Under the pieces are notes generated by a model. It searched no databases and was not told the DNA's origin. It was given only the letters and a program-made list of their open reading frames with translations. This document shows positions 26,618 to 37,543 of a stretch of DNA of 64,000 nucleotides, piece after piece. The translations under genes and the position numbers were made by a program. This stretch comes from Kribbella sp. VKM Ac-2569. GTDB lineage: Bacteria > Actinomycetota > Actinomycetes > Propionibacteriales > Kribbellaceae. The stretch is from contig NZ_SGXJ01000002.1 in assembly GCF_004216905.1 (NCBI RefSeq), positions 496,001 through 560,000 on the forward strand, in the 5' to 3' direction. Numbering within the stretch: the stretch's first letter is position 1; each line of letters begins with the position of its first letter.

Positions 26618-27772
26618 ATGATCACCGGACTGGAACCGTTGGGCCGGGACGCGTTGGGGGAGGAGGGCCTGACCGCGCTCGTGCGGACGATCACCGGGGA
26701 TCCGGCGGCCGTCGCGGGCGCGGTCCGGGTCGAACCTGTCGACTACCCGATCGGTACGCCGAGCACCGAGTCGCTGCACCGCGTCTTCGGTACGACGCTC
26801 GACGGCGCCGACTGGTCGTGCTTCGTGAAGAAACTCCAGTCCGTGCGGCACTCTCCGATCATCGAGTTCGTGCCCGTGGAGTACCGGCAGAGCTTCATCG
26901 ACTACATGCCCTGGCAGTTGGAGATCGCCGTTCACCAGAGCGGCGTCGGCGACCTGATGCCGCCGGGCCTGCGACTGGCGCGGGCCTACCGCATCGACGT
27001 GTACGACGACGACCGCGCGACCCTGTGGATGGAGAACGTCATCCAGGAGTGGGGCCCATGGCCGATGGACCGCTTCGAGAGGGCGGCGTACCTGCTCGGC
27101 CGCTTGTCCGCTCGCCGGCAACCTCATCTCGTCGCGCCCCTGCTCGACCGGGTCGTCTCCAGCACACCTGGTACGGCGCTGCGGTACTACGCCAACGGCC
27201 GGGTCATGACGGCTGCGCTACCGGTGCTGACCGATCCGGAGACCTGGCGGCACCCACTGCTGAGCGCAGCGATCTGTCACCTGGGTGACCACCGTCTACG
27301 GGACGACCTGGTCGCACTGGGCGAGCGCGTCCCCGCCGTACTCGATGCGCTCGAGTCGTTGCCGCAGTGCTACCAGCACGGGGATGCGAGCCCGCAGAAC
27401 CTGCTGGTGCCGCATGACAGCCCGGACGAGTTCGTGGCGATCGACTGGGGTTTCGACTGCCCGCAGGCGGTCGGGTTCGATCTGGGGCAGTTGCTGATCG
27501 GACTGGCGCACGCGGGCGAGCTGGCGCCGGAGGCGTTGCCCGCAGTACACAAGGTGATCCTGAAGGGGTTCCGGGAGGGCCTTGCGGAGGACGGCATGCA
27601 GGTGGCCGAGGAGGAGGTCCTCTACGGGTACCTGGGGTCGCTGTTGATCCGGGCCGCGTTCACCGCGCTGCCGCTGGAGATGTTCGGCACGGCCAACGCT
27701 TCACTGGAGCTGTTCGAGCAGCGGGTCCAGCTGACTCGTGCGCTGGTCGACCTGGTGTCCCCTGTCGTTTGA
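26618..27772 (+). CDS. APH-type phosphotransferase family protein
   Basis: 384 aa. The kinase-like core has an ATP-lysine candidate in SCFVKKLQS, the catalytic Brenner motif YQHGDASPQN and the metal-binding IDWGFDCP. Family members phosphorylate aminoglycosides, macrolides or metabolites. Divergent MarR control suggests it answers a small molecule. Resistance is possible but unproven. Confidence 0.85.
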   Translation: MITGLEPLGRDALGEEGLTALVRTITGDPAAVAGAVRVEPVDYPIGTPSTESLHRVFGTTLDGADWSCFVKKLQSVRHSPIIEFVPVEYRQSFIDYMPWQLEIAVHQSGVGDLMPPGLRLARAYRIDVYDDDRATLWMENVIQEWGPWPMDRFERAAYLLGRLSARRQPHLVAPLLDRVVSSTPGTALRYYANGRVMTAALPVLTDPETWRHPLLSAAICHLGDHRLRDDLVALGERVPAVLDALESLPQCYQHGDASPQNLLVPHDSPDEFVAIDWGFDCPQAVGFDLGQLLIGLAHAGELAPEALPAVHKVILKGFREGLAEDGMQVAEEEVLYGYLGSLLIRAAFTALPLEMFGTANASLELFEQRVQLTRALVDLVSPVV

Positions 27773-27836
27773 CGCGATCACATTTCAGTCGTGTCACAGC
27801 TGCAACGAACGGCGTCCTTACGGGTATCCATGATGC

Positions 27837-29845
<2,009 letters not shown>

Positions 29846-31921
29846 TCAGCTCGCGGTCAGGGAGGTGTCGTCGATGACGAAGCTGGTCTGCAGGGAGGAG
29901 TCCTCCTGGCCGACGAACTTCACGGTGACGGTCTTTCCCTTGTACTGCGTCACGTTGAGCGTCTTCTGGACGTACGACGTGTTCTTGTTCAGGTTCGAGT
30001 ACGTCGCCAGCGTGGTCGTGGTCGACCCGTCGACGACCTGTACCTTCGCCGTGTCGTACACCGTCGAGGCAGTCGTCTCGGCGGTGTCGATCCGGATCCA
30101 GAACGACAGGGTGGCGGCGGTCGCCGAGGCCGGGATCGCGACCGACTGGCCGACGTTCTCGGTGGTGGCGCGACCGTTGCCCTGCAGCCACAGCTTCCAG
30201 GTGCCGGTCCGCGCCGGGCGACCGGTGTTGTTGGTGATCGGGCCCGAGGTGCCGGTCCAGTTCACCGCGCCGGACTCGAAGCCCGGGTTCAGCAGCAGGT
30301 TGTCACCCGTCGGCGGCTCCGGGTCGGTGCCGCCGCCACAGGCAGCCGCGCCGGCCGGGACCGAGATGCCGCTGAACGCGGCCTCGATGCCCTTGCACTG
30401 CGCCGAGTCCGCGCCGTACAGCTCCTTCGCGGAGTTGATCGCACCCTCACGGGCGTCCTTGTAGGTGCTGCCCGAGCTCAGCTTGGTGCTCAGCGTGCGG
30501 TACCAGACCTTGGCGGCCACGTCGCGGCCGACGCCGGTGATGGTGGCGCCGTTGCAAGCGGTGCTGCTGTGCGTCACGCCGCCGATGACCTTGCTCCCGG
30601 TGCCTTCGGAAGCCAGGTAGAACCAGTGGTTCAGCGGGCCGGACGAGTAGTGCGGGTCCAGGCCGCCGGTGCTGGTCGACCAGCAGTCCACGCTGCGGCC
30701 GTCCTTCGAGGGCTTGTCCATGTAGCGCAGCGGCGTGCCGTTGCCGTTGATGTTGATCTTTTCGCCGATCAGGTAGTCACCCGGGTCGGACGAGTTGTTG
30801 GCGGAGAACTCCACCGCCGTACCGAAGATGTCGGACGTCGCCTCGTTCAGGCCGCCCGCGTCACCGGAGTAGTCCAGGTTCGCGGTCGCCTCGGTGACAC
30901 CGTGGCTCATCTCGTGACCGGCCACGTCGATCGACGTCAGCGGGTGCGTGTTGCTGCTGCCGTCGCCGTACGTCATCTGGGTGCCGTCCCAGAACGCGTT
31001 CACGTAGGCGTTGCCGTAGTGCGTCCGCGAGCGGGCGCCCTGGCCGTTGTTGAAGATGCCGTTCCGGCCGTGGACGTTCTTGTAGTAGTCCCAGGTCAGC
31101 TGGGCTCCGTAGTGCGCGTCCACACCGGCGGTCTGGCGGTTCGACGCGGCGCCGGTACCCCAGGTGTCGTCGGCGTCGGTGAACGTCGTGCCGTTACCGG
31201 AGGTCGAGCCGTTCAGGTCCGTGGTGTAGTTGCCGCCGCGGGACGGGTCCGTCATCGTGAAGCTGCCCGACGTACCGATGCTGACGGTGCCGGAGTACAT
31301 CGAGTTGCCGGTACCGGTCTTGACCTCGTCGTCCTGCGCGAGCACCGCACCGGACTTGGCGTCGACGAACGAGTGCAGCACCGACGGGGTCTGGTCGGGC
31401 TTCACACCGGTGGTGACCACCTCGTACGCGAGGACGGGCTTGGAAGGCGTCACGAAGACGACCAACGTGCCCTTGTTGCCGGTGGCCTTGAACTTGGCCG
31501 CCTGTGCGCCCTTGGTGAGCGCCGCCGACTGGGACAGAGTCGGCTTGGTGGCGACGCGGACCGACTTGGCGCCGCGGTTGTACGAGACCTGTCCGATCGA
31601 CTCGCCCTTGCGCTTGACGATCAGGTCACCTCCGACGACCTTGAGGCCGTTGAAGGTACGGTCGTAGCGGACGTACTCCGTACCGTCCGAGTCCTTGACC
31701 ACGTCGCGGACCTTGAGCTGCTCGCCGGTGCCGAGACCGAGAGCGGCGGCCGTCTGCGCGGTCAGCGCCTGTTCGGCCTGGACGGCGGCCGGCTGGTTGA
31801 AGCCGGATGCCGGGAGCGGAGCCGTCCGGTCGGCGGCACCCGCGTTCGAAGCGGTGAACGTCGTGGCAAGACCCGCTGCCGCGACGATGGCCACCGCCCC
31901 TGCTGATGTCAGTCGTTTCAA
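29846..31921 (-). CDS. Secreted M4 (thermolysin-like) metalloprotease with C-terminal beta-sandwich domain
   Basis: 691 aa. Signal peptide about 1-29, FTP/PepSY prodomain (to about 210), then the M4 catalytic domain with zinc motif GHEMSHGVTEAT and downstream Glu in GGLNEATSD. SSGPLNHWFYL carries the transition-state His region. After Cys-containing PEPPTGDN the last 150 residues copy the C-terminal domain of the M28 gene. The 84-bp gap suggests co-transcription; the M4 gene is first. Confidence 0.94.
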   Translation of the reverse strand: MKRLTSAGAVAIVAAAGLATTFTASNAGAADRTAPLPASGFNQPAAVQAEQALTAQTAAALGLGTGEQLKVRDVVKDSDGTEYVRYDRTFNGLKVVGGDLIVKRKGESIGQVSYNRGAKSVRVATKPTLSQSAALTKGAQAAKFKATGNKGTLVVFVTPSKPVLAYEVVTTGVKPDQTPSVLHSFVDAKSGAVLAQDDEVKTGTGNSMYSGTVSIGTSGSFTMTDPSRGGNYTTDLNGSTSGNGTTFTDADDTWGTGAASNRQTAGVDAHYGAQLTWDYYKNVHGRNGIFNNGQGARSRTHYGNAYVNAFWDGTQMTYGDGSSNTHPLTSIDVAGHEMSHGVTEATANLDYSGDAGGLNEATSDIFGTAVEFSANNSSDPGDYLIGEKININGNGTPLRYMDKPSKDGRSVDCWSTSTGGLDPHYSSGPLNHWFYLASEGTGSKVIGGVTHSSTACNGATITGVGRDVAAKVWYRTLSTKLSSGSTYKDAREGAINSAKELYGADSAQCKGIEAAFSGISVPAGAAACGGGTDPEPPTGDNLLLNPGFESGAVNWTGTSGPITNNTGRPARTGTWKLWLQGNGRATTENVGQSVAIPASATAATLSFWIRIDTAETTASTVYDTAKVQVVDGSTTTTLATYSNLNKNTSYVQKTLNVTQYKGKTVTVKFVGQEDSSLQTSFVIDDTSLTAS

Positions 31922-32143
31922 GACAACATCTCCTCACGGTGTGGTCGCTGTTTGGGCGCAGCGACCGAATTCAGTTGGGGACGCCGGAGGTGACGCAACA
32001 GTGCCACTGCCTCATTTGTGACACTTCGTGTCGGAACATGCGAGTTCTGTTACATCCAGCTGAGGACAGACTGTTGCCTCCAGCTCGCCGCGCGTCAAGG
32101 GATTTGGGCGAAACCGCAGGGAAAACCCGCACCCGGAACGGCC

Positions 32144-34108
32144 TCAGTCCGTGGGGTGCAACTCCCGGCGAAGGTGTTCCGGCAACCTCACGGGCAGCCG
32201 GCAGGTGAATTTCTGACACACATATGCCGCGGGCAACCCACCGACGAGGTCCCGTCCCGCCATCAGCGGTACGGCGGAACCGGGCGCGCCGGACGCGATC
32301 GGCGTACCCCAGGGGGCGTCGGCGAACGCGACCCGCAGGAGCTCTGGCGCATTGCCGGCGATCGCAATCTCGAGTGGACCGCCGGCGATCGTCTCGGCGA
32401 CCGCGAGGGCGCGGCCGGCGAAGCGGGGCGCGCGGTGGGCGATGGCGGACGAGGCCTGCAACGCCTGCTGGGCCGCGGTCTCATACCGGTCTGATCCGGT
32501 CAGGCTCGCGAGCGTGGCGAAGGCCTCGGCTGCGAGGCTGACTCCCGACGGGGTCGCATTGTCCGTCGCGTCCTGCGGCCGCCACACCAACTGCTCGGCA
32601 TCCGCGGCCGTGTCGAAGTAGGAGCCATCAGCAACAAACTGCTCCAGAACCCTGTCCAGCAAGGCCTCCGCGACCTGGTACCACTCGACGTTGCCGGTTG
32701 CACCCAGCAAGGTCAAGCATCCTTGGGCGACCGCGGCATAGTCCTCGAGTACGCCGTCCGCACTCCCCCGCACGCCGTCCCGCGAGGTCCGGTACAACCG
32801 TGCACCGTCGAGATGCACGTCCCGGATCAAGCGGGCTGCTGCCTCCGCGGCCTCGACGTACTGCGGCTTCTCGAGCACGATCCCGGCGCGAGTGAGTGCC
32901 GTGATCGCCAGACCGTTCCACGCGGCCACCACCTTGTCGTCGCGCCCCGGGTAGGTACGACTGCTCCGCGCCTGCTTGAGCGTTTCGCGGACCCGGTTCC
33001 ACCGGTCCACGTCGTCCGGGTCCTGCCGAAGCTGGAGGACCGACGTACCGTGCTCGAAGGTTCCGGTCACGTCGCAGAGGTCGATGACCCAGTCGGCGTC
33101 GTCCCCGACGGCTTCGCGGAGTTGCTCCGTCGTCCAGGCGTAGTACTTGCCTTCATCGCCGTCGGTGTCCGCATCGAGGGCGGACGCGAAGCCGCCTTCG
33201 GGCGTCCGGAGCTCGGCGAGCAGGAAGCCGGCGGTCTCCTCGGCGATGCGCTTCGCGAGTGGATCGCCGCTGATCGTCCACCAGTGCGTATAGACGTCGA
33301 GGAGCAGCGCGTTGTCGTACAGCATCTTCTCGAAGTGCGGGACGATCCACTGGCCGTCGACGGAGTACCGCGCGAAGCCGCCGGCGAGCTGGTCGTACAT
33401 CCCGCCGCGGGCCATCCGGTCGCAGGTGTGGGCGACCATCGCGAGCGCGTCGTCGTCGCCGGTACGGCGGTGGTGCCGGAGCAGGAAGTCGAGCACCATC
33501 GACGGCGGGAACTTCGGGGCCCGCCCGAAGCCGGCGTCGACCGGGTCGAAATCGACCTTCAGCAACTGGACCGCTTGCGCCAGGTCGAACGCCTCCTGGC
33601 CCGCGGGTTGCTGCGCGCCGAGCTGCTCGACGACCCGCTTCCCGATCCCGTCGAGCTGCTCACGCCGGTTCTGCCACGCGTCGGTGATTGCCTCCAGCAC
33701 CTGCCGGAACGACGCCATCCCGCCACGGGCGTCCTTCGGGAAGTACGTCCCGCAGAAGAACGGCTCCCCCGCCGGCGTCAGGAACACCGACATCGGCCAG
33801 CCGCCCTGCCCGGTCATCGCCACCGTCGCCGCCATGTAGATGGCGTCGACGTCCGGCCGCTCCTCCCGGTCCACCTTCACGCTCACGAAACGCTCAGCCA
33901 GGTACGCCGCCGTCTCGGCGTCCTCGAACGACTCGTGCGCCATCACATGACACCAGTGGCAAGCGGAGTACCCCACCGACAGGAAGATCGGCACGTCCCG
34001 CTCACGGGCCTCGGCGAACGCACGCTCGGACCACTCCCGCCACTTCACCGGATTGCCCGCGTGCTGCCGCAGGTACGGACTGGTCGACTGTCCGAGCTCG
34101 TTCGCCAT
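32144..34108 (-). CDS. YyaL/SSP411-type thioredoxin-domain protein
   Basis: 654 aa from the ATG at 34106-34108. The N-terminal DUF255 thioredoxin-like domain (about 1-165) begins NELGQSTSPYLRQHAGNPV and has CHWC (Cys50, Cys53) in SVGYSACHWCHVMAHESF. The rest is an (alpha/alpha)6 barrel like glycan epimerases/glycosidases (KFPPSMVLDFLLRHH, YDNALLLDVY). Function is unsettled across life. The 222-bp gap 31922-32143 holds only a GACAC-TTC-GTGTC repeat (32020-32032). Confidence 0.92.
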   Translation of the reverse strand: MANELGQSTSPYLRQHAGNPVKWREWSERAFAEARERDVPIFLSVGYSACHWCHVMAHESFEDAETAAYLAERFVSVKVDREERPDVDAIYMAATVAMTGQGGWPMSVFLTPAGEPFFCGTYFPKDARGGMASFRQVLEAITDAWQNRREQLDGIGKRVVEQLGAQQPAGQEAFDLAQAVQLLKVDFDPVDAGFGRAPKFPPSMVLDFLLRHHRRTGDDDALAMVAHTCDRMARGGMYDQLAGGFARYSVDGQWIVPHFEKMLYDNALLLDVYTHWWTISGDPLAKRIAEETAGFLLAELRTPEGGFASALDADTDGDEGKYYAWTTEQLREAVGDDADWVIDLCDVTGTFEHGTSVLQLRQDPDDVDRWNRVRETLKQARSSRTYPGRDDKVVAAWNGLAITALTRAGIVLEKPQYVEAAEAAARLIRDVHLDGARLYRTSRDGVRGSADGVLEDYAAVAQGCLTLLGATGNVEWYQVAEALLDRVLEQFVADGSYFDTAADAEQLVWRPQDATDNATPSGVSLAAEAFATLASLTGSDRYETAAQQALQASSAIAHRAPRFAGRALAVAETIAGGPLEIAIAGNAPELLRVAFADAPWGTPIASGAPGSAVPLMAGRDLVGGLPAAYVCQKFTCRLPVRLPEHLRRELHPTD

Positions 34109-34166
34109 GCCCCAACCGTATGCGTCCCGCGGAATGACGCCGCGCGGGTGGCAGTTGAATGGGAGC

Positions 34167-34694
34167 ATGCCCGTCCATCCACTGCTCGCCAGCCGCTTCA
34201 GTCCGCTGTTGTTCGACCCGGACTGGACCGTCACGGAGGAGGACGTCGAACTGCTCCTGGATGCGGCTCGCTGGGCGCCGTCCGCGGGCAACTCGCAGCC
34301 CTGGGCGTACTTCGTCGCCCGCCGCGACGAGCCCGACCACAAACGCATCGTCCGGCACCTCGCCCGCAGCTCCGCCCGCTGGGCACCGAGCGCCTCACTG
34401 CTGATCGTGACGATGGCCCACCGGTACGTCGAGGACACCGACTGGGCCTACTCCGACTTCGCGGACTACGACCTCGGGCAATCGGTCGCGCACCTCACCC
34501 TGCAGGCCCACGCCATGGACCTGGCCTGCCGCCAGTTCCGCGCCTTCGACCTCGAAACCCTCACCACCGATCTGAACCCCAGCCCCGGCTGGCACATCGT
34601 CTCCATGATCGCCGCAGGCCACCCCGCCGAACCACCCCCACCAGCCCGCAACCGCCGCACCACCACCAACCTCCGAACAGCCCCCTGGGACTAG
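34167..34694 (+). CDS. Nitroreductase family protein
   Basis: 175 aa, ATG with GGGAG just upstream. FMN-binding features: AARWAPSAGNSQPWAYFVARR and the middle-domain AYSDFADYDLGQSVAHLTLQAH. It is short relative to typical nitroreductases (about 190-220 aa). Its stop TAG shares CTAG with the convergent CopD gene. Confidence 0.88.
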   Translation: MPVHPLLASRFSPLLFDPDWTVTEEDVELLLDAARWAPSAGNSQPWAYFVARRDEPDHKRIVRHLARSSARWAPSASLLIVTMAHRYVEDTDWAYSDFADYDLGQSVAHLTLQAHAMDLACRQFRAFDLETLTTDLNPSPGWHIVSMIAAGHPAEPPPPARNRRTTTNLRTAPWD

Positions 34695-35716
34695 GTGGTC
34701 TGGGAGAGGGCTACTGAGAGGCCGAGGGTTAGGGCCATGATCAGGAGTTCGACGCCTACGACGCGCCAGAACGGGCGGGCTGAGTCGAGTAGGTCGGTGT
34801 TGGAGCGGCTGCGGTGGACTGCGGCGAGGACGACCAGGAGCAGGAACGCGGCCACCTTCACGAGCACGAGGACGCCGTACCCGTCCTCGGTGACGGCGTC
34901 GACGATCGAGCCCCAGCCGCCGTTCCTGGCGGCCAGTCGGCCGGCGGCGCTGAGCAGGCCGCTGATCAGGACGGCGATCGACGAGATGAACGCGACCTGG
35001 CCGTACCGTTCCAGCACGATCGGCAGACCGGTCCGGCTCGCCCGCCCGTAGCGGACCAGGCCCGCGAGCCCGCCGACCCAGGTCGTCGCCGCGATCACGT
35101 GGATCACCAGGGCCGCTCCGGCGAGGACGACGTACGACTCGTTCCTCGGGTACGCCGTGACCGCGGTCGGGACCAGTGCGGCGATGGCGACCAGTACGCC
35201 GAGTGCTGCCGCTGAGGACGTCTGGACTCGGCGGATGCCGATCGCCAGCGCGAGGACGAGGATGCCGGTGATCAGCAGTGCCTTCACCTCGGGTACGCCG
35301 AGCGCGTCGTCGAGCCGTAGCCGCAGCAGCCGCACCGGCGTGTTCAGCAGGAGCGCCGCCGTCACGATCGAGCCCGCGAACGCGCACACCGCCCAGATGA
35401 TCGCCGAGTTGCTCGCGTCCCGGACTGCGCGCCGGCCCTGCACTCCGAGCGGTCCGCCCTCGATCCGCAGCAGCACGACCGCCGCCAGCAGCGCACCCGC
35501 ACAGCCGACCGTGGCCAGCGTGGAGATCAGCCGGAGCAGCGGCAGCAGCCAGGATATGAAGGCGCCCGGCCCGCCGATTCCACCGGCATCATGAGGCTCG
35601 CTGTCGGCGGCGTACAAGGCCACCACCAGCGCCGCCGACGCGATGAGGACAGCACCGACCCCACCCGCGACCAGGCGTCCGGGCATGCGGTGCCTGGCGG
35701 CGCGGGTTGCGGTCAC
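34691..35716 (-). CDS. CopD family copper resistance/uptake membrane protein
   Basis: 341 aa with eight or nine helices. The CopD domain is marked by VIHVIAATTWVGGLAGLVRYGRA (conserved His/Trp helix) and GYGVLVLVKVAAFLLLVVLAAVHR. No CopC is fused or adjacent here; a CopC-CopD pair is at 46005-47602. It likely moves copper across the membrane. Confidence 0.86.
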   Translation of the reverse strand: MTATRAARHRMPGRLVAGGVGAVLIASAALVVALYAADSEPHDAGGIGGPGAFISWLLPLLRLISTLATVGCAGALLAAVVLLRIEGGPLGVQGRRAVRDASNSAIIWAVCAFAGSIVTAALLLNTPVRLLRLRLDDALGVPEVKALLITGILVLALAIGIRRVQTSSAAALGVLVAIAALVPTAVTAYPRNESYVVLAGAALVIHVIAATTWVGGLAGLVRYGRASRTGLPIVLERYGQVAFISSIAVLISGLLSAAGRLAARNGGWGSIVDAVTEDGYGVLVLVKVAAFLLLVVLAAVHRSRSNTDLLDSARPFWRVVGVELLIMALTLGLSVALSQTT

Positions 35717-35839
35717 CGGAGGGACAGGTCGTGGGCACCATTCAGCACGCGGCTCACTATAGGGTCAGCCGAAGGTGGGCTGCCCAGTCCGACACCATCT
35801 CGTGACCAGGGTGTTTCCGAGTTCCCAGGAATCGGTGAC

Positions 35840-35862
35840 AGCACTGACATGGAGTCAGTGCT
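35840..35862 (-). terminator. Hairpin overlapping a stop codon
   Basis: AGCACTGAC (35840-35848) and GTCAGTGCT (35854-35862), a perfect 9-bp stem that includes the end of the gene at 35855-36148. The gap 35717-35839 carries no gene. Confidence 0.5.
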
Positions 35863-36148
35863 CAGAGTGTTCCTTCGGATCATTCGGCGTCTGGGTCGGC
35901 GCCGAAGTCGTCGGCGCTGCATCGGTAACCGGGGACGGCGAGTGGTCCTGACTCGCTGGGGCGTCGGACGGTGCTGGGTCGTCCGCACCATCGCGATCGA
36001 AGTCGATCCGCTTCAGCTGCTTGCCCATGTTGCGCACCAGCAGCACCGTGGCGGCACCGAGAGCGAGCACGATGAGCAGCGCGACCCATCCCGGCTTCAC
36101 GACGTTGGGGTCGATCTCGGCCGTCTGAAGGGAGATCATCGCTGTCAC
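35855..36148 (-). CDS. Small one-TM protein with acidic Pro/Ser/Thr tail
   Basis: 97 aa, GTG start. One helix at about 19-41 (WVALLIVLALGAATVLLVRNMG), then a positively charged juxtamembrane KQLKRIDFDRD and a disordered tail. It is 31 bases downstream of mca on the same strand. A small mca-linked membrane protein is common in actinobacteria; role unknown. Confidence 0.7.
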   Translation of the reverse strand: MTAMISLQTAEIDPNVVKPGWVALLIVLALGAATVLLVRNMGKQLKRIDFDRDGADDPAPSDAPASQDHSPSPVTDAAPTTSAPTQTPNDPKEHSEH

Positions 36149-36179
36149 GCCACCATTCTCTCATTGTCCGCAGCCCCCG

Positions 36180-37043
36180 TCAGTGCAGCCCCGCGAACAG
36201 ATCGTTCTCGGGCAGCTCGGACTCGACCAGACTCCGCGCCAACTCGTAGTCCTCGGTCGGCCAGGCCGCCTGATGCACCTCCAGCGGTACGGCGAACCAC
36301 GCACCGTCCGGGTCGATCTGCGTGGCGTGCGCGAGCAGCGCCTTGTCCCGCACCTCGAAGTACTGCGCGCACTCGACCCGGGTGGTGATGCGGCGCTCGT
36401 TCTCCGGGTCGGGCTTCCAGTCCTTCAGGCGGTCGGCGTACGGCGACTCCAGGCCGCGCGCGAGCATGCCGTCGTGCAGCGCCTTCATCCGCTCGTAGTG
36501 GAACGTGTGGTGGTAGTACAGCTTGAGCGGCTGCCACGGCTCGCCGAGCTCCGGATAGGCGTCCTTGTCCCCCGCCGCCTCGAACGCGGCGACGGTGATC
36601 GTGTGGCACATGACGTGGTCCGGGTGCGGGTAGCCGCCGTTCTCGTCGTACGTCGTGACGACCTGCGGGCGGAACTCGCGGATCAGCTTCACCAGCGGGG
36701 CGGCGGCGTCCTCGACCTTCTGCGCCGCGAAGCAGCCCTCCGGGAGCGGCGGCAGCGGATCGCCCTCCGGGAAACCGGAGTCCACCCAGCCCAGCCACTC
36801 CTGCCGGATCCCGAGGATCTCGCGGGCCGCGTCCATCTCCTTGCGGCGGATCTCGGTGATGTTCTCCAGCACCTCCGGGCGGTCCATCTTCGGATTCAGG
36901 ATCGATCCGCGTTCCCCACCGGTACACGTGGCGACCATCACCTCCACGCCGTCAGCGACGTACCGGGCGGTCGACGCGGCGCCCTTGCTCGACTCGTCGT
37001 CCGGGTGGGCGTGCACATGCAACAACCGAAGATCTCCACTCAC
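36180..37043 (-). CDS. mca: Mycothiol S-conjugate amidase
   Basis: 287 aa from a GTG at 37041-37043. The zinc ligands are HAHPDDES and HPDHVMCH (LmbE/PIG-L fold). It cleaves mycothiol conjugates of electrophiles to release mercapturates for export. The GGERGSILNPKM region and length favour Mca over the deacetylase MshB. Mycothiol is confined to actinobacteria, which supports the taxonomic call. It is divergent from the DUF4307 gene, as in many relatives. Confidence 0.93.
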   Translation of the reverse strand: MSGDLRLLHVHAHPDDESSKGAASTARYVADGVEVMVATCTGGERGSILNPKMDRPEVLENITEIRRKEMDAAREILGIRQEWLGWVDSGFPEGDPLPPLPEGCFAAQKVEDAAAPLVKLIREFRPQVVTTYDENGGYPHPDHVMCHTITVAAFEAAGDKDAYPELGEPWQPLKLYYHHTFHYERMKALHDGMLARGLESPYADRLKDWKPDPENERRITTRVECAQYFEVRDKALLAHATQIDPDGAWFAVPLEVHQAAWPTEDYELARSLVESELPENDLFAGLH

Positions 37044-37102
37044 AAGACACAATGGTCCTCCAACGCCTGCGAAAACCCACGACCGACCCCCTGGACACCC
37101 TT

Positions 37103-37543
37103 GTGACCGAGTCTCCTGCCGAGTCTTCTGCCGCCACTCCGACCTCCGATCTGAACGCCCGCTACGGCCGCGGCGGGCGGTCCCGGCGGCCGCTGCTGAT
37201 CGGCGTCGTGGGAGTGGTCGTCCTGGCCGGCCTGACCTGGCTGGTCTGGGCGGCCTGGGTGCAGTCGAACCCGCCGGTGACCTCGCAACTCCAGGGCTTC
37301 GAGATCGTCTCCGCGACCAGCGCGAAGGCGACTCTCACAGTGGACCGCAGCAAGTCGGTGGAAGCGAACTGCCGCCTGCAGGCGAAGTCCGCGGACTTCT
37401 CGATCGTCGGCGAGGTGACGGTCACGGTCCAGGCAGACGCACCCCGTCACCAGGTCCTTCCAGTAACCCTGACAACGCAACGCTCAGCAACCTCAGTCGT
37501 CCTGGTCGGCTGTACGACGGCAGACCAGCACCGCCCCCGCTAG
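37103..37543 (+). CDS. DUF4307 membrane protein
   Basis: 146 aa from a GTG at 37103 (an ATG at 37052 is possible). One helix near 31-55 (LLIGVVGVVVLAGLTWLVWAA) and an extracytoplasmic beta domain with two cysteines (EANCRLQ, VVLVGCTT). DUF4307 genes neighbour mca and greA in actinobacteria. The stop shares CTAG with the convergent gene. Confidence 0.82.
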   Translation: MTESPAESSAATPTSDLNARYGRGGRSRRPLLIGVVGVVVLAGLTWLVWAAWVQSNPPVTSQLQGFEIVSATSAKATLTVDRSKSVEANCRLQAKSADFSIVGEVTVTVQADAPRHQVLPVTLTTQRSATSVVLVGCTTADQHRPR